In this document: in pieces, positions 51,936 through 61,176 of the stretch | Layout: each line of letters opens with the position of its first letter | Numbering within the stretch: the first letter of the stretch is position 1 | The notes under the pieces: generated by a model | Database searches by the model: none | Seen by the model: only the letters and a program-made list of their open reading frames with translations | Told to the model about the DNA's origin: nothing | Position numbers and translations under genes: made by a program | Source of the DNA: Planctomycetaceae bacterium | Lineage (GTDB): Bacteria > Planctomycetota > Planctomycetia > Pirellulales > Pirellulaceae | Assembly: GCA_020638975.1 (NCBI GenBank) | Contig: JACKHN010000002.1 | Span: forward strand, 186,001 to 250,000 | Reading direction: 5' to 3' | Length of the DNA: 64,000 nucleotides

Positions 51936-54131
51936 CTACTTCGACATCCAATCTGGCTTTTCCAGAATCTCGAACAGGTTGCTGAATTGGTCGGTCCAGG
52001 GCTGGATGGCCTTGTAGTCATCTGGCCCGACGACCACGCTACTTTCAAGGACTTCGTCGTCGCTCATGAACGGTTCATTCCGAGTCATAAGCAACCAATC
52101 GGACCCGGCTTCGCCAGCAAAGCCATCATCGTCGGTTTCGATCTTTAGCAGTGAGTACTTGTAGTGTTCGGCGACACCGCCAATGACCGGTGTTAGATCC
52201 AAATGGCGGTTGCTGATGTGAACGGCAATCACGCCGCCGTCGTTCAAGTGGCGGAAGTATTCGGCAAACGCTTCGCGTGTCAGCAGATGAGCGGGGATCG
52301 CGTCGCCACTAAAGGCATCGAGCGCGATGATGTCATAATTTTGGGGCTCTTGTCGTTCGAGCGAAACCCTGGCGTCACCGAGTTCGATGCTAACGCCCGC
52401 CCCTCGTTGCTTTGCGTCCTCAAGGTAGGTGAACTGCGTAGTCGCAAAAAGTTGGACGTTGGGGTTGATTTCATAGAAACAGAAGTAGTCACCCTCTTGT
52501 GCGTAAGACGCAATCGTTCCCGCGCCCAGACCGACGGTTGCGACTCGTTTCGGCTCGGGGCTGGGGAAGCGACGCAGTGCAACGCCAATGCCGCTTTCTT
52601 CGTCGTAATAGGTTGTCGGAGTTTGACTCAGGTCTTCGTCGATAAACTGAGAACCATGCAAGATCCGCCCGTTCATCAATTCGCGAATATGCAGTAGTGG
52701 CTCGTCAATGTCATCTTCTTCCACGGATAACATGCCATAAAAGTTGCGAAGCGAAATCAGCGCGTCGCTGCTGAACGTCACGAACTGAGCACGAACTACC
52801 ACGATCAGCAGGGTGAAACAAACCGCGAACGCGACGCACTGCTTCCACAGTCGGTTCAATATCCACGCGTTCCAGAACTGATCCGCCAGCACACCCAACG
52901 CGAGCATGAAGGCCAGCACCAACCCGATCCCCATCTCGACGAACGTCGAAAACATCTGCGGACATACCAATGCCACAAACAACCCGCCAAGCGCACCGCC
53001 CGCCGACACCATCAAATAGAACGCAGTCAGATAGCGAGGAGCAGGCTTGCAGCGAACCATCTCGCCGTGACAAACCATGCAAATCAGAAACAGAACGCCA
53101 AGATAGACACCGGCCTCAAGGACGATGTCTGAAATCAAGTCCTCAAAGGCGAACGTGATACCAGCCTTCGAGAGTAGCCAAGCGATATGTGTCTTCTTTA
53201 AGAAAGTGTCGACATCGTCACCTAGCATCACGAGACACAATGCGAACGTAGCGAGAACGGTCACCGCGGCAAATAGAGTACGGCGGTACCAGCGTGGGTG
53301 ATCAAAACAAATGATGAACGAGATCAGGTACAAGCTGAGCGGAGCAACCCAAAAGAAAGGCACGACAGCCACGTCCTGGCAGAGATGGTTTGTGATTGCC
53401 AGCAGGAGCATCGATGCGAGTGCCGGCAATAATAGCCATGCCATCCGGTTCTCGAGCGACGGTCCCTGCTCGTCCCTATCCGATTCCGAATCGAGTGACG
53501 CAACCGAAGTCGCTACGCCTGAAGTCTGACGACCTGCCGCGACGGCCAGTCCGGCGGAAAGGAGTGCGTAGATCGCAAAGCCGCCTGACCACAACCATCC
53601 TTGTGAACTGGTAGTCAGCGCGGGCTCAACGAAAAACGGATAGGTCAGCAACGCGCCCAGCGATCCGATGTTCGACAAGGCATACAAGCGATAAGGCGAT
53701 TGTCCGCTGTAAAAGCGAGCATACCAAGCTTGGACGAGTGGCCCCGTGGAAGCGAGGATGAAATACGGTAAGCCCACATTCGCACCTAACAGCATGAGAA
53801 TACGCAACGTGGGCTGAGTGCCGTCGAGCGGTTTCCAACTGGCGTCCGGCATGATAGGCAAAGTCAGCGCTGCGACCACGAGGATCGCAACGTGAAAGAT
53901 CGTTTGTCGCTTCAGGTTCCGCGACACGATCAAGTAGTGAGAGTATGCGTATCCGCCGAGCAACAACACTTGAAAGAACAGCATACAAGTCGTCCAAACG
54001 GCAGGCCCGCCGCCGAACCAAGGCAAGATCATCTTGCTGATGATTGGTTGAACTTGGAAGAGCAGAAACGCGCCCAAAAAGATCGTGGCAGCGCTCCACC
54101 AAGCGAAACGAGAAGAAGTGGACTCTTGCAT
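51936..54131 (-). CDS. Polytopic membrane protein with spermidine-synthase-like domain
   Basis: The 731-residue protein has about 12-14 predicted helices over residues 10-480 (e.g. FAWWSAATIFLGAFLLFQVQPIISKMILPWFGG; MLFFQVLLLGGYAYSHYL; LYALSNIGSLGALLTYPFFVEP). A cytoplasmic C-terminal Rossmann domain of spermidine-synthase/methyltransferase type follows: VATVGLGAGTIASYAQEGDYFCFYEINPNV, then IALDAFSGDAIPAHLLTREAF, where AFSGDAIP is the characteristic strand-4 loop. Such fused proteins are common in planctomycetes and proteobacteria; their substrate is unknown and polyamine synthesis is not proven. ATG 54131 is chosen over GTG 54167 because the helix-proximal MQESTSSRFAWW is typical of the family. 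Confidence 0.87.
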   Translation of the reverse strand: MQESTSSRFAWWSAATIFLGAFLLFQVQPIISKMILPWFGGGPAVWTTCMLFFQVLLLGGYAYSHYLIVSRNLKRQTIFHVAILVVAALTLPIMPDASWKPLDGTQPTLRILMLLGANVGLPYFILASTGPLVQAWYARFYSGQSPYRLYALSNIGSLGALLTYPFFVEPALTTSSQGWLWSGGFAIYALLSAGLAVAAGRQTSGVATSVASLDSESDRDEQGPSLENRMAWLLLPALASMLLLAITNHLCQDVAVVPFFWVAPLSLYLISFIICFDHPRWYRRTLFAAVTVLATFALCLVMLGDDVDTFLKKTHIAWLLSKAGITFAFEDLISDIVLEAGVYLGVLFLICMVCHGEMVRCKPAPRYLTAFYLMVSAGGALGGLFVALVCPQMFSTFVEMGIGLVLAFMLALGVLADQFWNAWILNRLWKQCVAFAVCFTLLIVVVRAQFVTFSSDALISLRNFYGMLSVEEDDIDEPLLHIRELMNGRILHGSQFIDEDLSQTPTTYYDEESGIGVALRRFPSPEPKRVATVGLGAGTIASYAQEGDYFCFYEINPNVQLFATTQFTYLEDAKQRGAGVSIELGDARVSLERQEPQNYDIIALDAFSGDAIPAHLLTREAFAEYFRHLNDGGVIAVHISNRHLDLTPVIGGVAEHYKYSLLKIETDDDGFAGEAGSDWLLMTRNEPFMSDDEVLESSVVVGPDDYKAIQPWTDQFSNLFEILEKPDWMSK

Positions 54132-54262
54132 GCAGACCGCCGGTACGTGTTCTGGAGGAACCGTCACCGACGTCGGTAACGCAATTCGCCAATCACCAGG
54201 ATAATCGAGTCGCCGCGGAATACGATACAGGGGTTACGAAAGCGAGGGCGTGTCTAAGGGCG

Positions 54263-56491
54263 TTACTTTGTAGAGATCGTAACAAGCACGCCCTTAAAGG
54301 CGGGAGTTTTGGATTGGCCGTCGACGTGTCGCGGCACGAGCACATTCGATTCAGGGTAATACATCAGCGTGTTTCCCGGCTTGATCTCCTCGAACGCTCG
54401 CACGCGGATCCCCGGCATTTCGCCCGTTTCACTGCAGACGGTTACCTTCTGGTCCTCCGACAATCCAAGCCGCGCGATGTCATCCGGATGAAGCAGAATT
54501 ACGTCGCGTCGATCCTGGCCGCGATAGATGTCTTCGTTCTCATAGACGACTGTGTTGAACTGGCCCTCGCTGCGCACCGTCATCAGCCGCAGTTGATCGC
54601 CCCCCCCTCGCAGGCTCGGCAAATCATGTCGGTGCAGTACACCTCGTCCGCTCGGCGTAGGAAAAGTTGGTTTGTGTAACGTTCGACCGCCCAGTTGGAA
54701 TTCGGTCTTGGTTTTGTCGATCTTTGCAATCTCGTCATAGCCGGGAATAACTTTCGCAATCGCGTCGCGGATGCGGCCTGTATTCTGCATAGATCGCCAG
54801 TCGATCGCGGTCGTGTCTGCCAAGACACCTTCGGCAATCTGGGCGATCACTTCGACTTCGCTGCGTGGGCCGTCGTGGCGTCGAGGTCCCCCATCGCTCA
54901 ATCGAACATAATTGAACATCGACTCTTGAGTTGTCGGTTGGGGCTCTTCGTCGCGAGCCAGCACCGGCAAGATGATGGCTTCGTCAGCGAGGCCATGGGC
55001 GTGACCTGTGTTAAGCGTCGTACTCAGGTACACCATGCTTTCGAGCCGCGAAAGAGATTCTGCCGCGTAGACAGAGTCAGGATTCGAGCCAAACAGGTTT
55101 CCGCCAAGGCAGAAGCCTGCCTTTAGCTTCTTTTCAAAAGCGGCCTCCATGCAGCCCAGCGTATCGAGTCCCTCCGTGGTGGGCAGCGTCAACCCGTATT
55201 CGCTTTCCAACCGCTCGAAGATCGTGTCTTTCAGTTTCGGTGTCACACCAACCGAGCCGATTCCCTGCACGTTCGAATGCCCGCGAATCGGTAATAACCC
55301 CGCATTTGGTCGCCCTACCATGCCACGCATGAACGCGAGGTTCGCGATCGCCTGAACATTCTGCACGCCGTGAACGTGGTGTGTGATTCCCATCGTCCAA
55401 CTGAACACGACGTTCTTTGCCGCGGCATACCGCTCGGCAATCGCATCAATGTCGCTCTGCGAAACTCCCGACTTGGCATATATCTCTGACCAACTGACCG
55501 AGCGGATGTGTGCGAGCCACGCTTCGGAGTCGTCGCAATACTCTTGCAGGAACCCGCTGTCTTGAGCACCCATCTCGTCGATTCGCTTCGCGATCCCCGT
55601 CAGCAATGCGAGGTCGCCACCAATGTCTGGCTGAACGTAAAGCGTCGCGATCTTGGTCCCGAACAGCAAACTACGGACGTTGCTCGGCACGCGGAAGTTG
55701 ACCAATCCCGTTTCGATCACGGGATTGATGACGATAACTTCGCCGCCGCGTTGGCGGATGTGAGTGAGCGTCGTCATCAATCGTGGATGATTGCTGGGCG
55801 GGTTGCCGCCGATCACGAAAACCAGATCCGCGTGCTCGACATCCTCCAGCACGACCGTCGCCGTGCCGCTGCCGATAGAACTGGTCAGACCGACGCCGCT
55901 CGCTTGATGGCAGTAGTAGCTGCAATTGTTGACGTTATTCGTGCCATACAACCGCGCGAAGAGTTGCAGCAAAAAGCCTGCCTCGTTCGAACTGCGACCG
56001 CTGAAGTACCAAAACGTCTCGTCCGGCGGCAGCGATTTCAGTCGCTTCGTGATTCGCGCGATGGCCTCGTCCCAATCAATCGGTCGATAGTATTCCGCGC
56101 CCCGCTCGTACAAGACAGGCTGCGTCAGCCGTCCACAGTGTTCGAGGTCATACGGCGAGAACGCTTTCAGCTGTGCGATGCTGTAAGTGCTCCAAAACTC
56201 CTGCTTGATCGCACCCTGCATATCCGCTGCCATGGCTTGCAGCGACTTTTTACAGACTTCGGGAAAGCCTCCGATTTCATTGACCATTCCGCCGCGTTGC
56301 CCGCCCATCCCAAGAGCGCACGTCTTGCAAGCGTTTTTTGTCCTTAGGGCCTTGTACAATTTCCAAACGCCACCGACATCTCTTGCCTTTCGGAACGTAT
56401 ATCGAATCGCCGGCCAGCCGCCACCACTTTTCATTTTCTTCATTGCAGGTTTCGCTTTGGGCGAGCCTCCGTCGCATTTGTGTTGACCCAT
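54263..56491 (-). CDS. FdhF/YdeP-type molybdopterin oxidoreductase
   Basis: The 742-residue enzyme belongs to the formate-dehydrogenase-alpha-like YdeP group. The N-terminal CKTCALGMGGQRGG near residue 55 is the truncated iron-sulfur motif of this group (CxxC only). Molybdopterin-binding segments include FWYFSGRSSNEAGFLLQLFARLYGTNNVNNCSYYCHQASG near 160-200, FVIGGNPPSNHPRL and VINPVIETG. The C-terminal dinucleotide-binding domain carries LMTVRSEGQFNTVVYENEDIYRG and LHPDDIARLG. It is cytoplasmic (no Tat signal). Neither fdhD nor electron-transfer subunits are adjacent. The substrate is unknown; an acid-stress role is reported for E. coli YdeP. Confidence 0.9.
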   Translation of the reverse strand: MGQHKCDGGSPKAKPAMKKMKSGGGWPAIRYTFRKARDVGGVWKLYKALRTKNACKTCALGMGGQRGGMVNEIGGFPEVCKKSLQAMAADMQGAIKQEFWSTYSIAQLKAFSPYDLEHCGRLTQPVLYERGAEYYRPIDWDEAIARITKRLKSLPPDETFWYFSGRSSNEAGFLLQLFARLYGTNNVNNCSYYCHQASGVGLTSSIGSGTATVVLEDVEHADLVFVIGGNPPSNHPRLMTTLTHIRQRGGEVIVINPVIETGLVNFRVPSNVRSLLFGTKIATLYVQPDIGGDLALLTGIAKRIDEMGAQDSGFLQEYCDDSEAWLAHIRSVSWSEIYAKSGVSQSDIDAIAERYAAAKNVVFSWTMGITHHVHGVQNVQAIANLAFMRGMVGRPNAGLLPIRGHSNVQGIGSVGVTPKLKDTIFERLESEYGLTLPTTEGLDTLGCMEAAFEKKLKAGFCLGGNLFGSNPDSVYAAESLSRLESMVYLSTTLNTGHAHGLADEAIILPVLARDEEPQPTTQESMFNYVRLSDGGPRRHDGPRSEVEVIAQIAEGVLADTTAIDWRSMQNTGRIRDAIAKVIPGYDEIAKIDKTKTEFQLGGRTLHKPTFPTPSGRGVLHRHDLPSLRGGGDQLRLMTVRSEGQFNTVVYENEDIYRGQDRRDVILLHPDDIARLGLSEDQKVTVCSETGEMPGIRVRAFEEIKPGNTLMYYPESNVLVPRHVDGQSKTPAFKGVLVTISTK

Positions 56492-56625
56492 GCGTGAGCA
56501 TACGCTTCCTCATCCCGCATTGGAACGCCGCCGCAGCAATGCCGCGTCGGAGTACGTTGACAACCTTCAACTTGCATCCCTAGAATCGGGCTTCCACATT
56601 ACTCCTGAGCCCCCTGAGTACCATA

Positions 56626-57690
56626 ATGGGACAAGCAACTTACAAGGATGCGGGCGTTGACCTGGAAGTCTATCAGGAGTCGATGAAACGGCTGCCGCGA
56701 TTGATGCATCGCACGTTCTCGCCACGAGTTATGAAGCTGGATGGCGGATTTGCAGGGCTCTGCCAACTGGACTTTTCCAGCGAGCTTTTCAAGCGGAATT
56801 ATGCCGAGCCGGTTCTGGTTACGTGTACGGACGGTGTCGGAACGAAACTTCGAGTAGCCAAGCTGAACGCGATTCATAATACGGTCGGCATCGATTTGGT
56901 CGCGATGTGTGTGAACGACGCAATCTGCTGTGGTGCCGAGCCATTGGTCTTCAACGACTACGTGGCAATGTCTCACGACGATCCGGCCTTGCTTGAACAA
57001 ATCGTCCAAGGCATCAGCGATGGATGCGTCGATGCCGATTGTGCACTGAACGCTGGCGAGACGGCGATCATGCCGGACCTGTACGGGCATGGAGACTATG
57101 ATCTCGCCGGTTTTTGTGTGGGTGTCGTCGAGAAAAAGGAACTGATCGACGGCTCGAAGATCGCGCCGGGCGATGTTGCGATTGGTATCGCCTCGACCGG
57201 ACTGCATTCGAACGGATTCAGTCTGGTCCGCCGCGTTGTGTTCGATATGGAAGGACTCGGCGTCGATGACTACGTCGAAGACATCGACGCCACGGTCGGG
57301 CAAGCACTCCTTACGCCGACACAAATCTATGCTCGGCCCGTCCGCAAGATTCTCACCAAGTATCGCGGCCAACATGTCGTGCGAGGGATTTCCCACATCA
57401 CAGGTGGCGGACTTCGCGAGAACCTCGGTCGTATTTTGCCCGCGAACGTGCGCGTCGAGATTCAGCGAAACAGCTGGGAGGTGCCCTCCGTCTTCGGTTG
57501 GTTGCAACGTCTGGGAAATATCGCGGATGACGAGATGGAACGCGTGTTTAACATGGGCGTCGGACTCGTCTTGCTAGTCAGTGCGGGTGAAGCGGACAGC
57601 ATCCAGCAAATACTGACTGACAGCGGACTCGAAAGCTGGCGAATCGGCCAGGCGCTCGAAGGTGAACGTACCGTCGATTGGGCTAGTTAA
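56626..57690 (+). CDS. purM: Phosphoribosylformylglycinamidine cyclo-ligase
   Basis: The 354-residue AIR synthetase closes the imidazole ring in de novo purine synthesis. The N-terminal YKDAGVDLE is the family opening. VTCTDGVGTKLRVAK near 64-78 and IDLVAMCVNDAICCGAEPLVFNDY near 87-110 are the ATP/FGAM site. CALNAGETAIMPDLYG replaces the usual ALLGGETAEMPG segment. IASTGLHSNGFSLVRRVVF and VRGISHITGGGLRENL complete the pattern. Length is normal. A family C repeat begins at its stop codon. It stands alone on its strand. Confidence 0.96.
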   Translation: MGQATYKDAGVDLEVYQESMKRLPRLMHRTFSPRVMKLDGGFAGLCQLDFSSELFKRNYAEPVLVTCTDGVGTKLRVAKLNAIHNTVGIDLVAMCVNDAICCGAEPLVFNDYVAMSHDDPALLEQIVQGISDGCVDADCALNAGETAIMPDLYGHGDYDLAGFCVGVVEKKELIDGSKIAPGDVAIGIASTGLHSNGFSLVRRVVFDMEGLGVDDYVEDIDATVGQALLTPTQIYARPVRKILTKYRGQHVVRGISHITGGGLRENLGRILPANVRVEIQRNSWEVPSVFGWLQRLGNIADDEMERVFNMGVGLVLLVSAGEADSIQQILTDSGLESWRIGQALEGERTVDWAS

Positions 57691-57740
57691 GCACCGCCCA
57701 AACAATAAGTGGGACAGTAATTGTTTGGCCGATGCTAAGC
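57689..57740 (-). repeat. Palindromic repeat family C copy 2 (short form)
   Basis: TTAAGCACCGCCCAAACAAT and, inverted, GCTTAGCATCGGCCAAACAAT enclose AAGTGGGACAGT. Apart from the missing centre it matches the reverse complement of the copy nested at 7711-7828. Its first bases coincide with the purM TAA stop. Confidence 0.88.
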
Positions 57741-57804
57741 AATTGGCTGTGCACCATTTGTCTATGTACTAACGGTGCGACGCGATCAAGTCGCCCAAGG
57801 CAAG

Positions 57805-59097
57805 CTAGATACTACCGAGTTTCGAAAAGTTGACCGACAGTCCTTGGAACGGCACGACGCCGTAAATGCCTTGCGTGAACACCAAGTTGATGAAGTTGTC
57901 GAGCAATAGAATCGGCGACTTGGGCACGATGATGATGTCGGAATCGCGAATCCAGATATCATCGGCTGGGCACGGTCTTTCACCCAGCAACGCACCCCGA
58001 AGATCCAACTTAGTCGCCATCAGTCGCCACTCGTTGGTACGCCGCAATACCACGATCTCGCGGAGATTAGCTCCGTTGTTCCACGTCCCAGCGAGCGTCA
58101 GCGCTTGTAGCGCCGTCGTCGGTTTTTGCAACTGGTACTGACCGGGTGTCGTGACTTCGCCGATCACGTAGACAAAGGTTGGGGCGCGCTGAACCAACGT
58201 TACAGTCGTGTTTACGCCTGGCCCAACCTCAGTGTCGTAACGTTCCTCGATTTCGCGTTCCAATTCTCCAATCGTCAAACCGTTGGCTTGCGTCGAAGAG
58301 ATGCCGGGTAACTGAATCGTCCCTTCTGGCGTGACCGTCACGCGGCGAATCTGACCACCTGCGGCAAATGGAGCATAGATTGCCGAACGCAAGGCTTCCA
58401 GTCGAGCATTCGTTTTCAACGGCGTCACCGTAATGGAAGGCACTTTGTAAAATTCGAGATACCGTTCCTCTAACGCATCTCGCAACTCGTTCACCGTTCG
58501 TCCCGCGGCGGGGATCTGCCCGAGCAGTCGCATTGTGATCGTGCCATCAGGCTGGATCATCAACCCACGACCTTGATCCAAGTTGCCTCGGTTCAGCGTG
58601 GGATCGGAGAACGATTCGACGATCACCTCATCGCCGACTTCGAATCGATAGGGTTCGTCGTTGGCTTCGCGTGTGAACCAGTAAACAATCTCCAGAACAT
58701 CATTCACACGCAGCGCGTATTCCGGGACATCCTGAATACGAGCGGGACCAATGTAATCCCCTTGGGCGAAGACTTCCCACGGAATCGGGCGACTTGCTTC
58801 CCAGCGTGCTTCAGTGCAGGAGGGACCGCATCCGTCGCAGTCGACTCCCATCATCATGCCGCAGGTTGCCTGGCAAAGCTGGACCGGCTTCGACGATCCA
58901 TCCTTACGCGTTAATTCGATAACCTCGGGACGCGAGCGATCGGTTGTGGCAGGACCCTCTTTGACCATGTGCGCAGTCGACGGTGTCGATGTTTGCACGC
59001 GAGTTGCCGTATCGCGCTGTCTTGCCACAAAGGCGGTGGCGCAAACAGCGACGACTCCCACGACTGCTGCGACTTTGATCGTCAATCCGTTGTTCAT
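57805..59097 (-). CDS. Polysaccharide export protein (Wza/SLBB type) with Cys cluster
   Basis: The 430-residue protein has an N-terminal signal-anchor (IKVAAVVGVVAVCATAFVA). A polysaccharide-export domain begins near residue 130 (EYALRVNDVLEIVYWF; RGLMIQPDGTITMRLLGQIPAAGRTVNELRDALEERY), interrupted by an insertion compared with short Wza proteins. SLBB-type segments follow (TVTPEGTIQLPGISSTQANGLTIGELEREIEERY; FVYVIGEVTTPGQYQLQKPTTALQALTLAG). The unusual part is a cluster of five cysteines at residues 75-94 (CQATC ... CDGCGPSC). It probably forms the outer part of an exopolysaccharide secretion channel. It lies 35 bases after the TPR gene on the same strand, likely one operon. Confidence 0.88.
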   Translation of the reverse strand: MNNGLTIKVAAVVGVVAVCATAFVARQRDTATRVQTSTPSTAHMVKEGPATTDRSRPEVIELTRKDGSSKPVQLCQATCGMMMGVDCDGCGPSCTEARWEASRPIPWEVFAQGDYIGPARIQDVPEYALRVNDVLEIVYWFTREANDEPYRFEVGDEVIVESFSDPTLNRGNLDQGRGLMIQPDGTITMRLLGQIPAAGRTVNELRDALEERYLEFYKVPSITVTPLKTNARLEALRSAIYAPFAAGGQIRRVTVTPEGTIQLPGISSTQANGLTIGELEREIEERYDTEVGPGVNTTVTLVQRAPTFVYVIGEVTTPGQYQLQKPTTALQALTLAGTWNNGANLREIVVLRRTNEWRLMATKLDLRGALLGERPCPADDIWIRDSDIIIVPKSPILLLDNFINLVFTQGIYGVVPFQGLSVNFSKLGSI

Positions 59098-59132
59098 CGC
59101 ACCTTAACTCCAGACGGCATCCGAGCCGTCAA

Positions 59133-60671
59133 TTACCACCAAAGGAATCCAGACTTCTTCTGCGCTTGTGCGGGCGGCTGGTCTTGCATTACAGGTTCTG
59201 GCGCGGACGGAACGTTGGGTGTTGAGGCTTGCTCGCCCGCAAACGTTTGCGGAGAAACCCACTGCACCATGGAACGATTATCCGCTTGCCGTGGCGATGG
59301 CGAGTTGCCTGCTTGTTGCAGTGCGACTTGCCAGTTGGCGAGGGACTGTGCCGCAAACATCTCCTCGCCAAGTCGCTGGTGAACCACTGACAAATTCCGC
59401 CACGTTTCCGCTGCCGGATAAATGGCGACCGCGTGTTGCAAAACCGTTCGAGCTTCATGCAGCTTGCCAAAACGAGCTAACAGGACTCCCAACTCATTCG
59501 CCGCCATGTAGTTGCTCGGATCGGTCGCGAGCGCCGCTTGCTGAAATGCCAACGCCTTCGGTCCGTGAAGACGTTCCGCCGACGGGGACTTCTCGGCCAA
59601 CACCATATGAACTTTGCCCAGACCATACAATGCGCGCGCCGCAACCGGAGCCCGTCCACAGGCTTCGACCAGTTGTTCCTGTGCGAACGAGAAGTAGTGT
59701 TGCATTGCTAAAACGGGTGAGACGTCGTCTAAGGCGTAGTCTTTCAGCAGCGGCGTTTGATGCGACGCGACGATCAAGGCAACATTGACCACGGGACCGT
59801 GTTGGCCGTGAGCGGAGAAGTCTCCTGCCTCTTCCAAAGCCAACCAGCCCGCTGCCAACGACTCGCTGTAGCGGTTGCCTTCAAAGTGCGCGTCCAACGC
59901 TTGTGCCACCGTGCGCAACGCTTGTTTGAATTCAGTTCTCGCCGAATAGTACGCGCCCTTTTCCCCAAGCAAGAACCCGTGATCAACTAGAGCGTCGGCG
60001 CGTTCCGAGACGGAGGCTAAAGAAGTGCCTGTCGACAGCCAGCCCGCCGAGCCATTTGGTGCTGCCGCGACTTGTTTGACGAGCGAGGTGAGCGGCGGTT
60101 TGGGAGCCTTGGCTTCGACAAAACGCTTCTGGGGAACGGTCGGCTCGCGCACTTCTTGCTTTTCCGTCACGATCTTGACGATGGACGGTAACAGTGGCGA
60201 TGCCGTGGCTGGCGCATTGGGTGCCGTCCGCCTGGGCTCTTCCGGCGCGCTCAAGTCGATCGCATAAGGGCGTGGCTCGGCGGCTGCAACGCAATTTAAC
60301 TCCGGAAGTCTCTGAAAAGTGCTGTCCGTTACCGGTACTTGCGTTGGGTGGAAAGCAGTTGCGGTATTGTGCGTTACCGGTGCTTGCGTCGGGCGGGGAG
60401 CAGCTACGGGGACGGATCGGGTCGGCGGCAAGCGATGCAAGTTCTCGGTCTGGACAGGTCTGGAGTACAGAGGAGTGTACTCGGTCTCCGTCAGCAACAA
60501 GTCGAATCTGGGAATCGATTCGTAATGAGTCGCGACGACAACGCCAGAATCGACGGCAGCCGAACGTGCGGGCTGGGAGACCACCGGGCGCGGGGCGGAA
60601 GAATCCGCACAACCGTGCAAGGCAGACAAGCCGGCAAGGCTTAGTAAAGAAATTACTCGTCTTCGACGCAT
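59133..60671 (-). CDS. TPR-repeat lipoprotein
   Basis: The 512-residue protein starts MRRRRVISLLSLAGLSALHGC, a lipoprotein signal with Cys21. A Pro/Thr-rich disordered segment follows to about residue 220, then tetratricopeptide-type helices: ADALVDHGFLLGEKGAYYSARTEFKQALRTVAQAL near 240, AARALYGLGKVHMVLA near 345, AANELGVLLARFGKLHEARTVLQHAVAIYPAAETWRNLSVVHQRLGEEMFAAQSLANW near 395-450. It probably scaffolds an envelope complex. Its gene precedes the SLBB export gene with a 35-base gap, so a role in exopolysaccharide export is inferred. ATG 60671 is chosen for the lipoprotein signal. Confidence 0.82.
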   Translation of the reverse strand: MRRRRVISLLSLAGLSALHGCADSSAPRPVVSQPARSAAVDSGVVVATHYESIPRFDLLLTETEYTPLYSRPVQTENLHRLPPTRSVPVAAPRPTQAPVTHNTATAFHPTQVPVTDSTFQRLPELNCVAAAEPRPYAIDLSAPEEPRRTAPNAPATASPLLPSIVKIVTEKQEVREPTVPQKRFVEAKAPKPPLTSLVKQVAAAPNGSAGWLSTGTSLASVSERADALVDHGFLLGEKGAYYSARTEFKQALRTVAQALDAHFEGNRYSESLAAGWLALEEAGDFSAHGQHGPVVNVALIVASHQTPLLKDYALDDVSPVLAMQHYFSFAQEQLVEACGRAPVAARALYGLGKVHMVLAEKSPSAERLHGPKALAFQQAALATDPSNYMAANELGVLLARFGKLHEARTVLQHAVAIYPAAETWRNLSVVHQRLGEEMFAAQSLANWQVALQQAGNSPSPRQADNRSMVQWVSPQTFAGEQASTPNVPSAPEPVMQDQPPAQAQKKSGFLWW

Positions 60672-61176
60672 CGTCACATCCGTGATCCAGTGCAGGGCGT
60701 TATACAATCCATTCGCCTTTAGCCTACCGTGGCTATGTGTCCGATCGTCCAATGCCCCGCAATCGATTTACACAAACGTGAGCAAACCCCGCTGCTTACT
60801 CTTGACCGCATCCGATAGCCGTCACAGGTGATCGAACGTAATCGCTCGTCACCGTCCGCACAGTCGGTACGTCCGGATCTGGTGATGTTCGACGCCAAAA
60901 TGACGAAGAACGTGGTTCGCGTCGGGCTTGGGGAACGCGGGAAAATCAAGTTCGGTGTTTCGCCGTAGCACAAAGATCACACGACGGGTTGATGTCTTTC
61001 GTTGAGTCTCGCTGGTTTCCCTCCCCGTCGGCTTTGGGATGCAGCGGAAGCGGCGTGGTTCGAGCTGGAAGGAAGGCGACGGAGAAGGGCACGATGCTTG
61101 GCGTTGAGGATCTCTGGTAGTTCGCGCTGTATTGGCGCGATCCAGGACCACGGACGTGACGGCATTTGCCACTCGC
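60672..61176. other. Intergenic stretch between helicase and TPR genes
   Basis: About 500 bases on the downstream side of the helicase and upstream of the TPR gene. An open frame near 60849-61313 overlaps the helicase 3' end antiparallel in phase and lacks any motif. No repeat or hairpin of note was found; it should contain the TPR-export operon promoter. Confidence 0.5.

Noticed and set aside
55508..56347. 279-codon open frame antiparallel to the molybdoenzyme
   Set aside because: Mirror frame of a certain gene, with no family motif.
56599..57507. 302-codon open frame antiparallel to purM
   Set aside because: Mirror frame of purM with no ribosome site or motif.
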